Below the pieces are notes generated by a model. That model saw only the letters and a list, made by a program, of their open reading frames with translations. It was not told the origin of the DNA and did no database searches. DNA of 64,000 nucleotides from Streptomyces cyanogenus (GTDB taxonomy: Bacteria; Actinomycetota; Actinomycetes; Streptomycetales; Streptomycetaceae): contig NZ_CP071839.1 in assembly GCF_017526105.1 (NCBI RefSeq), positions 6,672,001 through 6,736,000 of the forward strand, given 5' to 3'. Below are positions 35,352 through 43,944 of this stretch, one piece after another; within the stretch, counting starts at the first letter, position 1, and each line of letters opens with the position of its first letter. The translations under genes and the position numbers were made by a program.

Positions 35352-36551
35352 GTGGAGACTCCAGGGTCGCAGTCGTCGCTGCACCGAGCCAACCTGGAGC
35401 GGGTCGTCCGGGCCGTACGTTTGGCCGGGTCCCTCACGCAGGCGGAGATCGCGCGGACGACCGGGCTGTCCGCAGCGACCGTCTCCAACATCGTGCGGGA
35501 GCTGAAGGACGGCGGAACCGTCGAGGTCACGCCCACGTCGGCGGGCGGGCGGCGGGCCCGCAGCGTCAGCCTGAGCGGCGACGCCGGGATTGTGATCGGG
35601 GTCGACTTCGGGCACACCCACCTACGCGTCGCGATCGGCAACCTCGCCCATCAGGTGCTGGCCGAGGAGGCGGAGCCGCTGGACGTCGACGCCTCCGCCG
35701 ACCAGGGCTTCGACCGGGCCGAACAACTGGTCAACCGGCTGATCGCGGCGACCGGCGTGGACCGGACCAAGGTGGCCGGCGTGGGGCTCGGTGTGCCGGG
35801 TCCGATCGACGTCGAGTCGGGCACGCTCGGATCCACCGCGATCCTGCCCGGCTGGGGCGGCACCAAGCCCGCCGAGGAGCTGCGCGAACGGCTCGGCGTG
35901 CCCGTACACGTGGACAACGACGCCAACCTCGGCGCCCTGGGCGAGCTGGTCTGGGGCAGCGGCAAGGGCGTGCGCGACCTGGCGTACATCAAGGTGGCGA
36001 GCGGTGTCGGCGCCGGTCTGGTGATCGACGGGAAGATTTATCGCGGCCCCGGTGGCACAGCTGGAGAAATCGGACATATTACACTCGATGAATCCGGCCC
36101 GGTCTGTCGCTGCGGGAACCGCGGCTGCCTGGAGACGTTTGCGGCGGCGCGCTATGTGCTCCCGCTGCTCCAGCCCAGCCACGGCACCGACCTGACCATG
36201 GAAGGCGTCGTACGGCTGGCCAGGGACGGTGATCCGGGCTGCCGTCGGGTGATCGCCGACGTCGGCCGCCACATCGGCAGTGGAGTGGCCAATCTCTGCA
36301 ATCTCCTGAACCCGAGCCGGGTGGTCCTCGGCGGTGATCTCGCCGAGGCCGGTGAGCTGGTGCTCGGGCCGATCAGGGAGTCCGTCGGCCGCTACGCCAT
36401 TCCCAGCGCGGCGCGCCAACTGTCCGTTCTCCCGGGGGCACTTGGGGGCCGTGCCGAGGTGCTCGGAGCGCTCGCCCTCGCCCTCAGCGAAATGGGCGAT
36501 TCAACTCTTTTGGAGGGGGCGCTGCCCGTGGCGGCCCCTGTCTTCACTTAG
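35352..36551 (+). CDS. rok7B7: ROK-family transcriptional regulator (Rok7B7-type)
   Basis: 399 aa. Residues 10-70 are a MarR-like winged helix (LTQAEIARTTGLSAATVSNIVREL); the rest is a ROK sugar-kinase fold with DFGHTHLRVAIG, the DNDANLGALGE site and the zinc motif CRCGNRGCLE. Its place between ngcEFG and xylFGH is that of Rok7B7 (SCO6008), reported to control xylFGH and to influence carbon control and antibiotic production in S. coelicolor. The GTG at 35352 has a perfect AGGAGG at 35341-35346. It may also act on ngcEFG (inferred from position). Confidence 0.87.
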   Translation: METPGSQSSLHRANLERVVRAVRLAGSLTQAEIARTTGLSAATVSNIVRELKDGGTVEVTPTSAGGRRARSVSLSGDAGIVIGVDFGHTHLRVAIGNLAHQVLAEEAEPLDVDASADQGFDRAEQLVNRLIAATGVDRTKVAGVGLGVPGPIDVESGTLGSTAILPGWGGTKPAEELRERLGVPVHVDNDANLGALGELVWGSGKGVRDLAYIKVASGVGAGLVIDGKIYRGPGGTAGEIGHITLDESGPVCRCGNRGCLETFAAARYVLPLLQPSHGTDLTMEGVVRLARDGDPGCRRVIADVGRHIGSGVANLCNLLNPSRVVLGGDLAEAGELVLGPIRESVGRYAIPSAARQLSVLPGALGGRAEVLGALALALSEMGDSTLLEGALPVAAPVFT

Positions 36552-36672
36552 AGAACGGATGGCACCGTTGCTATCTCGTTAAGGATTTACTTCTTGACGT
36601 CGCACGTGTGGCCGAGTTGACTTCCAGCCACCTCGGCCGCAGCGACGCGGCCTCGTCAGGGAGGTTTCTCAA

Positions 36673-37788
36673 GTGAACGCACGTATGCGTCGTGCCGCCG
36701 TTGCCGTTGCCGCCGGTGCGATGGCCGTCTCGCTGGCCGCCTGTGGCAGCGCCAAGGAGTCGAAGGGCAACGACGACTCTTCCTCCGCGTCGGCCAAGAA
36801 GGGCGACAACATCAAGGTCGGTCTGCTCCTGCCGGAGAACAAGACCGCCCGGTACGAGAAGTTCGACAAGCCGCTGATCGAGAAGAAGATCAAGGAGCTG
36901 ACGAACGGCAAGGCGGAGGTCGAGTACAACAACGCCCGCCAGGACGCGAACCTGCAGGCCCAGCAGGTCGACACCATGATCACCAACAAGGTGGACGTCC
37001 TGATCGTGGACGCGGTGGACGCCAAGGCCATCCAGAACTCCGTCAAGAAGGCCGTGGACCAGGGCATCAAGGTCGTCGCGTACGACCGCCTCGCCGAGGG
37101 CCCGATCAGCGCCTACACCTCGTTCGACAACGAGGAGGTCGGCAAGACCCAGGGTGAGGCCCTGCTGAAGGCGCTGGGTGACAAGGCCAAGAAGTCCACC
37201 AAGATCGTCATGGTGAACGGCTCGGTGACCGACCCGAACGCCGCCCAGTTCAAGAAGGGCGCGCACTCCGTCCTCGACGGCAAGGTCACCATCGCCAAGG
37301 AGTACGACACCAAGGAGTGGTCGCCGGACAACGCCAACTCCGAGATGGAGGCGGCGATCTCCGCGGTCGGCAAGAAGAACATCGCGGGTGTCTACTCGGC
37401 CAACGACGGCATGGCCGGCGGTATCATCACCGCCCTGAACGCCGCCGGCATCAAGGTCCCGGTGACCGGCCAGGACGCCGAGCTGGCCGGTGTGCAGCGC
37501 ATCGTCGCCGGTGAGCAGTACATGAGCGTGTACAAGCCGTACGCCCCGGAGGCCGACGCCGCCGCCGAGATGGCCGTCGCGCTCGCCCAGGGCAAGTCGC
37601 TGGACTCCGTCGCCAAGGACAAGGTCTCCAGCGGCTCCCAGAAGGACGTGCCCTCGGTCCTGGTCCCGGTCACCTCGCTGACCAAGGACAACATCAAGGA
37701 CACCGTCGTCAAGGACGGCGTCTACACCATCGCCGACATCTGCACCGGCAAGTACAAGGCCGCCTGCGACAAGCTCGGCCTCAAGTAA
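36673..37788 (+). CDS. xylF: D-xylose ABC transporter binding lipoprotein
   Basis: 371 aa. The lipobox SLAAC is at about residue 23. The rest is a periplasmic-binding protein fold of the RbsB/XylF type (IKVGLLLPENKTARYEKFDK; DVLIVDAVDAKAIQNSV; VYSANDGMAGGIITALNAAG). GTG start with GGGAGG upstream. A possible -35 TTGACG is at 36594, and a hairpin (GGCCGAG/CTCGGCC, 36610-36638) lies in the leader. First gene of the operon with xylG and xylH; the hairpin at 37812-37842 probably lets it be made in excess. Confidence 0.9.
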   Translation: MNARMRRAAVAVAAGAMAVSLAACGSAKESKGNDDSSSASAKKGDNIKVGLLLPENKTARYEKFDKPLIEKKIKELTNGKAEVEYNNARQDANLQAQQVDTMITNKVDVLIVDAVDAKAIQNSVKKAVDQGIKVVAYDRLAEGPISAYTSFDNEEVGKTQGEALLKALGDKAKKSTKIVMVNGSVTDPNAAQFKKGAHSVLDGKVTIAKEYDTKEWSPDNANSEMEAAISAVGKKNIAGVYSANDGMAGGIITALNAAGIKVPVTGQDAELAGVQRIVAGEQYMSVYKPYAPEADAAAEMAVALAQGKSLDSVAKDKVSSGSQKDVPSVLVPVTSLTKDNIKDTVVKDGVYTIADICTGKYKAACDKLGLK

Positions 37789-37811
37789 GCAGTCCGACAG
37801 TCCCCTCCGGC

Positions 37812-37842
37812 CCGCAGGCGTTCACGACCTGAACGCCTGCGG
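37812..37842 (+). promoter_or_regulatory. Hairpin between xylF and xylG
   Basis: A 13-bp perfect stem (CCGCAGGCGTTCA with TGAACGCCTGCGG) and loop CGACC, without a T run. Such stems after binding-protein genes usually stabilise the upstream mRNA or partly stop transcription, so that more XylF than XylG/H is made. Confidence 0.7.
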
Positions 37843-37988
37843 CGGAGGTGACCGGCTGCCCCAGGCTCCTCCGGCGCCCCGGCGCATCAGACAGCCCCGC
37901 AAGCTCGGCCTCGGGGCGCCGGACGGAAACTCCCCCAAAACTTCTGCACAACCTCCCGCCGGGTCAGGCGGCGAAGGAGATGGTTCAC

Positions 37989-38771
37989 GTGTCCGCTACG
38001 CCCGTGCTGGCGTTGCGCGGGGTCTCCAAGCGGTTCGGTGCCGTTCAGGCGCTCACCGACGTAGAGCTTGAGGTCCACGCCGGTGAGGTGGTCGCCCTGG
38101 TCGGCGACAACGGTGCCGGAAAGTCCACGCTGGTCAAGACGATCGCCGGCGTTCACCCGATCGACGAGGGTGCCATCGAGTGGGATGGCAAGCCCGTGTC
38201 GATCAGCAAGCCGCACGACGCCCAGGCGCTGGGCATCGCGACGGTCTACCAGGACCTCGCGCTGTGCGACAACATCGACGTCGTCGGCAACCTGTTCCTC
38301 GGCCGTGAGCTGAGGAAGTGGGGCGTCCTCGACGAGGTCGAGATGGAGCGCCGCTCCCGCGAGCTGCTCACCACGCTGTCGATCCGCATCCCGAGCGTCC
38401 GCATCCCGATCGCCTCGCTCTCCGGCGGCCAGCGCCAGACCGTGGCCATCGCCCGCTCCATGCTCGGCGACCCCAAGCTGGTCATCCTGGACGAGCCGAC
38501 CGCCGCCCTCGGCGTCGAGCAGACCGCCCAGGTGCTCGACCTCGTCGAGCGGCTGCGCGAGCGCGGCCACGCCGTCATCCTCATCAGCCACAACATGGCG
38601 GACGTGAAGGCGGTGGCCGACAAGGTCGCCGTTCTGCGCCTCGGCCGCAACAACGGCGTCTTCGAGGTCAAGACGACCTCGCAGGAGGAGATCATCTCCG
38701 CCATCACCGGCGCCACCGACAACGCCGTGACCCGCCGTGCGGCGCGCACGTCCGGGGAGGTTTCCAAGTGA
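37989..38771 (+). CDS. xylG: D-xylose ABC transporter ATP-binding protein (single-domain)
   Basis: 260 aa with one ABC cassette: Walker A GDNGAGKST, signature LSGGQRQ, Walker B LVILDEPTAAL and the H-loop ISHNM. E. coli XylG has two fused cassettes (about 510 aa); this half-size form is common in actinobacteria and presumably works as a homodimer. The GTG at 37989 is preferred: AAGGAG is 9 bases upstream, while the ATG at 37980 abuts it. The stop overlaps the xylH GTG. Confidence 0.88.
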   Translation: MSATPVLALRGVSKRFGAVQALTDVELEVHAGEVVALVGDNGAGKSTLVKTIAGVHPIDEGAIEWDGKPVSISKPHDAQALGIATVYQDLALCDNIDVVGNLFLGRELRKWGVLDEVEMERRSRELLTTLSIRIPSVRIPIASLSGGQRQTVAIARSMLGDPKLVILDEPTAALGVEQTAQVLDLVERLRERGHAVILISHNMADVKAVADKVAVLRLGRNNGVFEVKTTSQEEIISAITGATDNAVTRRAARTSGEVSK

Positions 38772-40080
38772 GCATCGACAAGACCTCCGCCAACCTCGGC
38801 AAGACCCCCGAGGAGCCGCAGGACGCCCCGGTCGTCAACCCGGAGGCCGCGGCCGCCGCGGTCACCGCCGTCGACCCGCGCCTGCTCGTGCGCGAGCAGG
38901 GCCTGCTCGGGTACTGGAGCGAGTTCAAGCGCAAGATGAAGGCCGGCGAGCTGGGTTCCCTCCCGGTCGTGCTGGGCCTCGCGATCATCTGCATCATCTT
39001 CCAGGTGCTGAACTCCGAGTTCCTCTCGGCGCAGAACATCAGCAACATCACGGTCACGATGGTCGGCACGGGCATGATCTCCGTCGGCATCGTCTTCGTG
39101 CTGCTGCTCGGCGAGATCGACCTGTCGGTCGGTTCGGTCAGCGGTGCGGCCAGCGCCCTCGCCGCCGTCCTCACGGTCAACCAGGGCTGGCCCGAGTGGC
39201 TGGCCGTGCTCGTCGCCATCGCCGCCGGTGCCGCCATCGGCGCGCTGCACGGCTTCTTCTTCGCGGTGCTCGGCGCCCCCGCCTTCGCCGTCACGCTGGC
39301 CGGTCTGCTCTTCTGGCTCGGCTTCATGCTCAAGGTGCTGGGCGAGGACGGCACGATCAACCTGGACAGCGAAGGTCTGATCGGCCAGCTGACCACGTAC
39401 ACCTTCACCGACGTCGCCGCCGCCTACGGCCTGGCCGTCGTCGTGGTCGCACTGTTCTTCCTCAGCTCCTTCCTGGGCAACCGGCGCCGGGAGGCCGCGG
39501 GCGTCCCGTCCCGGCCGCTCGGCGACACCCTCCTGCGCACGGGCCTGCTGGCCGTCGTCTCCTTCGCCGCGGCCTACATGTACAACCAGTACAAGGGCCT
39601 GCCGCTGGCCACGGTGATCTTCCTGGCCTTCCTGGTCGCCACCGACTTCGTGCTGCGGCGCACCACCTACGGCCGCAAGGTCTTCGCGCTCGGCGGCAGC
39701 GTGGAGGCGTCCCGCCGTCGGGTATCAGCGTGACCGCGGTGCGGATCTCCGTCTTTGCGATCTCCGGCGGTTTCGCGGCGATCGGCGGTCTCTTCCTGGC
39801 TTCGAAGATCGCCTCCGCCAACCAGAGCGCCGGCGCGGGCGACCTGCTGATGAACGCGATCGCCGCGGCCGTCATCGGTGGCACGTCGCTCTTCGGCGGC
39901 CGGGGCCGTACCTGGAACGCGCTGCTCGGTGTGCTGGTGATCGTTTCCATCCAGTACGGTCTCCAGCTGGAGTCCATCGCGGAGCCGGTGAAGTACATGA
40001 TCACCGCGGCTGTGCTGTTGACCACGGTGGTCATCGACTCCGTCACGCGCAAGACGCAGAAGACGGCGGGGCGCGCCTAG
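38768..40080 (+). pseudogene. xylH: D-xylose ABC transporter permease, frameshifted
   Basis: Together the two frames encode a complete 437-residue XylH-type permease with about ten membrane helices. The first frame (38768-39733) ends abnormally ...GGSVEASRRRVSA; the family sequence (GISVTAVRISVFAISGGFAA) resumes one phase over at about 39720 and runs to 40080. Inserting one G after base 39718 (CGCCGT-G-CGGGTATC) restores a continuous frame. It is either a real one-base deletion, which would inactivate xylose uptake through this system, or a sequencing or assembly error. GTG start overlapping the xylG stop, with GGGGAGG upstream. Confidence 0.85.
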
Positions 40081-40090
40081 CGCCCAGCCG

Positions 40091-40167
40091 CCCTGGGGCG
40101 CGGGTGTACCTGCGGGTACCGGTCCGCTGTGGCCGGTCCGCGGTTCCCCGCGCCCCTTCTGCGGGAC
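40091..40167 (+). repeat. Dispersed intergenic repeat, copy 2
   Basis: It aligns with 33192-33269 (GGTACCGGTCCGCTGTGGCCGG, then GGTTCCCCGCGCCC). It lies just after xylH. Confidence 0.7.
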
Positions 40168-40176
40168 CAGTGCCCG

Positions 40177-40198
40177 GCGCCCGGAAGGGGCCGGGCGC
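40177..40198 (+). terminator. Hairpin after xylH
   Basis: GCGCCCGG pairs with CCGGGCGC around AAGGGG. Probable end of the xyl operon before dxs. Confidence 0.5.
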
Positions 40199-40277
40199 TG
40201 TCGTGTCCCACAAAGCATGAACATTAGACTCGGGCGAGCCCGGCGAAAGCTCGATCAGCTACTGCAAGGAGGCACGG

Positions 40278-42206
40278 GTGCCGCTGCTGACCCGCATCAG
40301 GGGACCGCGCGATCTGGACCGGCTCAGCCTGGAGGAGCTGGACCAGCTGGCGCAGGAGATCCGGACCTTCCTCGTCCAGGAGGTCTCCAAGACCGGCGGG
40401 CACCTGGGTCCCAACCTCGGTGTGGTGGAACTGACCATCGCCCTGCACCGGGTCTTCGAGTCCCCGAAGGACAAGGTGCTGTGGGACACCGGCCACCAGT
40501 CCTACGTGCACAAGCTGCTCACCGGCCGGCAGGACTTCTCGCGGCTGAAGATGAAGGGCGGCCTGTCCGGCTACCCCTCGCAGGCCGAGTCCGAGCACGA
40601 CGTCATCGAGAACAGCCACGCCTCGACCGTGCTCGGCTGGGCCGACGGCATCGCCAAGGCCAACCAGCTGCGCAAACAGGACAGCCATGTGGTCGCGGTC
40701 ATCGGTGACGGGGCCCTGACCGGCGGTATGGCCTGGGAGGCGCTGAACAACATCGCCGAGGCCAAGGACCGACCGCTGGTCATCGTCGTCAACGACAACG
40801 AGCGCTCCTACGCCCCGACCATCGGCGGCCTCGCCAACCACCTGGCGACCCTGCGCACCACCGACGGCTACGAGCGCTTCCTCGCCCGGACCAAGGACAT
40901 CCTCGACCGCACCCCGGTCGTCGGCAAGCCGCTGTACGAGACCCTGCACGGCGCGAAGAAGGGGCTGAAGGACTTCATCGCCCCGCAGGGCATGTTCGAG
41001 GACCTGGGCCTGAAGTACGTCGGCCCGATCGACGGCCACGACATCGAGGCGCTGGAGTCGGCGCTGGCCCGGGCCAAACGGTTCGGCGGGCCGGTGATCG
41101 TGCACTGCCTGACCGAGAAGGGCCGCGGCTACCAGCCCGCCCTGCAGGACGAGGCCGACCGGTTCCACGCCGTCGGCAAGATCCACCCGGACACCGGGCT
41201 GCCGATCGCCTCCTCCGGCGCCGACTGGACGTCGGTCTTCGGCGAGGAGATGGTCCGGCTCGGCGAGGAGCGCGAGGACATCGTCGCCATCACCGCGGCC
41301 ATGCTCCAGCCGGTCGGCCTGGACCGCTTCGCCAAGCGGTTCCCCGAGCGGGTGTACGACGTCGGGATCGCCGAGCAGCACGGCGCCGTCTCCGCGGCCG
41401 GCCTCGCCTACGCCGGGCTGCACCCCGTCTTCGCCGTGTACGCCACGTTCCTGAACCGCGCCTTCGACCAGGTCCTCATGGACGTGGCCCTGCACAGGTG
41501 CGGGGTGACGTTCGTACTGGACCGTGCCGGTGTCACCGGCACCGACGGGGCCTCGCACAACGGCATGTGGGACATGTCGATCCTCCAGGTGGTGCCCGGG
41601 CTGCGGCTCGCCGCGCCGCGCGACGCCGACCAGGTGCGGGCCCAGCTGCGCGAGGCCGTCGCCGTCGACGACGCGCCGACCGTGGTGCGCTTCTCCAAGG
41701 GCGCCGTCGGCCCCGCCGTACCCGCCGTGGGCCGGATCGGGGGCATGGACGTGCTCCGGGAGCCAGGCACCGACCGGCCGGACGTGCTGCTGGTCTCCGT
41801 GGGCGCCCTCGCCCCGATGTGCCTGGAGATCGCCGAGCTGCTGGACCGGCAGGGCATCTCCACCACCGTCGTCGACCCGCGCTGGGTCAAGCCCGTCGAC
41901 GAGGCCATGGCCCCGCTCGCCGAGCGGCACCGGGTCGTCGTCACCGTCGAGGACAACAGCCGTGTCGGCGGCGTCGGCTCCGCGATCGCCCAGACCCTCC
42001 GGGACGCGGGCGTGGACGTGCCGCTGCGCGACTTCGGCATCCCGCCGCGCTTCCTCGACCACGCCTCCCGCGCCGAGGTGCTCGCCGAGATCGGGCTGAC
42101 CGCGCCGGACATCGCCCGCCAGGTCACCGGGCTGGTCGCCAAGCTCGACGGCCGGTTCGGCGACACGGCCGGCGCGGTGGACTCCGTGGAGACCGCGCGC
42201 GACTAG
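40278..42206 (+). CDS. dxs: 1-deoxy-D-xylulose-5-phosphate synthase
   Basis: 642 aa. It condenses pyruvate and glyceraldehyde-3-phosphate, the first step of the MEP isoprenoid pathway, using thiamine diphosphate. The TPP motif is GDGALTGGMAWEALNN (near residue 148); WDTGHQSYVHKLLTGR and GIAEQHGAVSAAGLA are family signatures. GTG start with AAGGAGG; a -10-like TAGACT is at 40225-40230. Strong terminator after the gene. Streptomycetes often have two copies. Confidence 0.96.
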   Translation: MPLLTRIRGPRDLDRLSLEELDQLAQEIRTFLVQEVSKTGGHLGPNLGVVELTIALHRVFESPKDKVLWDTGHQSYVHKLLTGRQDFSRLKMKGGLSGYPSQAESEHDVIENSHASTVLGWADGIAKANQLRKQDSHVVAVIGDGALTGGMAWEALNNIAEAKDRPLVIVVNDNERSYAPTIGGLANHLATLRTTDGYERFLARTKDILDRTPVVGKPLYETLHGAKKGLKDFIAPQGMFEDLGLKYVGPIDGHDIEALESALARAKRFGGPVIVHCLTEKGRGYQPALQDEADRFHAVGKIHPDTGLPIASSGADWTSVFGEEMVRLGEEREDIVAITAAMLQPVGLDRFAKRFPERVYDVGIAEQHGAVSAAGLAYAGLHPVFAVYATFLNRAFDQVLMDVALHRCGVTFVLDRAGVTGTDGASHNGMWDMSILQVVPGLRLAAPRDADQVRAQLREAVAVDDAPTVVRFSKGAVGPAVPAVGRIGGMDVLREPGTDRPDVLLVSVGALAPMCLEIAELLDRQGISTTVVDPRWVKPVDEAMAPLAERHRVVVTVEDNSRVGGVGSAIAQTLRDAGVDVPLRDFGIPPRFLDHASRAEVLAEIGLTAPDIARQVTGLVAKLDGRFGDTAGAVDSVETARD

Positions 42207-42221
42207 AAAGCGATCCCACGG

Positions 42222-42263
42222 GCCGGTTCCGCCGCTTCTCCGGGTGGCGGAACCGGCTTTTTT
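42222..42263 (+). terminator. Rho-independent terminator after dxs
   Basis: A 12-bp stem GCCGGTTCCGCC/GGCGGAACCGGC with a T6 run (42258-42263), the most classical terminator in the window. Confidence 0.92.
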
Positions 42264-42345
42264 GCGTGAACCTGCCTGTGCCGGGGCATACCCGGTCCCG
42301 GCCCTCTCGATCATGTCGAGGACGACAAGCGTGGGAGGCAGGCAC

Positions 42346-43869
42346 GTGAGCAACACGCTGTTCCGGACGAAGAACGTCGAGCAGTCCATCCTGGACACCG
42401 AGGAACCCGAGCATTCGCTCAAGAAGTCGCTGACGGCCCTGGACCTGACCGTCTTCGGCGTCGGTGTCATCATCGGCACCGGCATCTTCGTCCTGACCGG
42501 CACGGCCGCCAAGAACACCGCCGGGCCGGCCGTGGCCCTGTCCTTCGTCGTGGCCGGTGTCGTCTGCGCGCTGGCCGCCCTCTGCTACGCCGAATTCGCC
42601 TCCACGCTCCCCGTGGCGGGCTCCGCCTACACCTTCTCCTACGCCTCGCTCGGTGAACTCCCCGCCTGGATCATCGGCTGGGACCTGGTCCTCGAACTGG
42701 CACTGGGCACGGCGGTGGTCGCGGTCGGCTGGTCCGGGTACATCCATTCGCTGCTCGACAACGCGGGCTGGCAGCTGCCCGAGGCGCTCTCCGGCCGCGA
42801 CGGCGCCCACGGCTTCGGGTTCGACATCCTCGCCGCGGCCCTCGTGCTGCTGCTCACCGCCATCCTCGTCATCGGCATGAAGCTCTCCGCGCGGGTCACC
42901 TCCGTGGTCGTCGCGATCAAGGTGGCCGTGGTCCTCGTCGTGATCATCGCGGGTGCCTTCTTCATCCACGGCGGCAACTACGACCCGTTCATCCCGAAGG
43001 CGCAGTCCGCGGAGGCGGCCGGCAACCTCAAGGCCCCCCTGATCCAGTTGATGTTCGGCTGGGCGCCCTCCAACTTCGGCGTCATGGGCATCTTCACCGC
43101 GGCGTCGGTGGTCTTCTTCGCGTTCATCGGCTTCGACGTCGTCGCCACCGCCGCGGAGGAGACCCGGCACCCGCAGCGTGACGTGCCGCGGGGCATCCTC
43201 GGCTCCCTGATCATCTGCACCGCCCTGTACGTCGCCGTGGCGATCGTCGTGACCGGCATGCAGAAGTACACCGCGCTGTCCGTGAAGGCGCCGCTCGCCG
43301 ACGCGTTCAAGGCCACGGGCCACCCCTGGTTCGCCGGCCTGATCAGTTTCGGTGCCGCCGTCGGCCTGACCACGGTCTGCATGATCCTGCTGCTCGGCCA
43401 GTCCCGGGTCTTCTTCGCCATGAGCCGCGACGGGCTGCTGCCCCGGTTCTTCTCGCACACCCACCCGAAGTTCCGCACGCCGTACCGGTCGACCATCCTG
43501 CTCGGTGTGGTCATCTCGGTCGTGGCCGGCTTCACCAGTCTGAGCGAACTGGCCGAGCTGGTGAACATCGGCACGCTGTTCGCGTTCGTCGTCGTCGCGA
43601 TCAGCGTGATCATCCTGCGCAGGACCCGCCCGGACCTGCACCGCGCCTTCCGTACCCCCTGGGTCCCGTTCGTCCCGGTCCTGTCCGTGTGCGCCACGCT
43701 GTGGCTGATGGTCAACCTGCCCGCGGAGACCTGGATCCGGTTCGCCATCTGGATGGTCATCGGCTTCTTCGTCTACTTCCTCTACGGCCGCTCGCACAGC
43801 CGCCTCGGCCGGCACCAGGAGACCACGGTCGAGGAGGTCGTGCACCCGCCGCACGGCACCACCGAGTAA
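42346..43869 (+). CDS. APC-superfamily cationic amino acid permease
   Basis: 507 aa with 12-14 membrane helices. The first helix has the APC glycine motif VFGVGVIIGTGIFVLTG, and FFAFIGFDVVATAAEETRHPQRDVPRGI is the typical helix 6 to loop segment of the cationic amino acid transporter branch (2.A.3.3). Substrate is probably lysine, arginine or ornithine, inferred from the subfamily. GTG start at 42346 with GGGAGG upstream. Confidence 0.88.
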   Translation: MSNTLFRTKNVEQSILDTEEPEHSLKKSLTALDLTVFGVGVIIGTGIFVLTGTAAKNTAGPAVALSFVVAGVVCALAALCYAEFASTLPVAGSAYTFSYASLGELPAWIIGWDLVLELALGTAVVAVGWSGYIHSLLDNAGWQLPEALSGRDGAHGFGFDILAAALVLLLTAILVIGMKLSARVTSVVVAIKVAVVLVVIIAGAFFIHGGNYDPFIPKAQSAEAAGNLKAPLIQLMFGWAPSNFGVMGIFTAASVVFFAFIGFDVVATAAEETRHPQRDVPRGILGSLIICTALYVAVAIVVTGMQKYTALSVKAPLADAFKATGHPWFAGLISFGAAVGLTTVCMILLLGQSRVFFAMSRDGLLPRFFSHTHPKFRTPYRSTILLGVVISVVAGFTSLSELAELVNIGTLFAFVVVAISVIILRRTRPDLHRAFRTPWVPFVPVLSVCATLWLMVNLPAETWIRFAIWMVIGFFVYFLYGRSHSRLGRHQETTVEEVVHPPHGTTE

Positions 43870-43944
43870 ATCCCACGGACTCCCCGCTCCGGCCCCGTAT
43901 GTCCCGCTTCGCCCGGGACCTCGGGGCCGGATAGCGTGCTGCGC

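Noticed and set aside
36610..36638. xylF leader hairpin as a riboswitch
   Set aside because: Only a 7-bp stem with no conserved aptamer features; kept as a note in the xylF entry.
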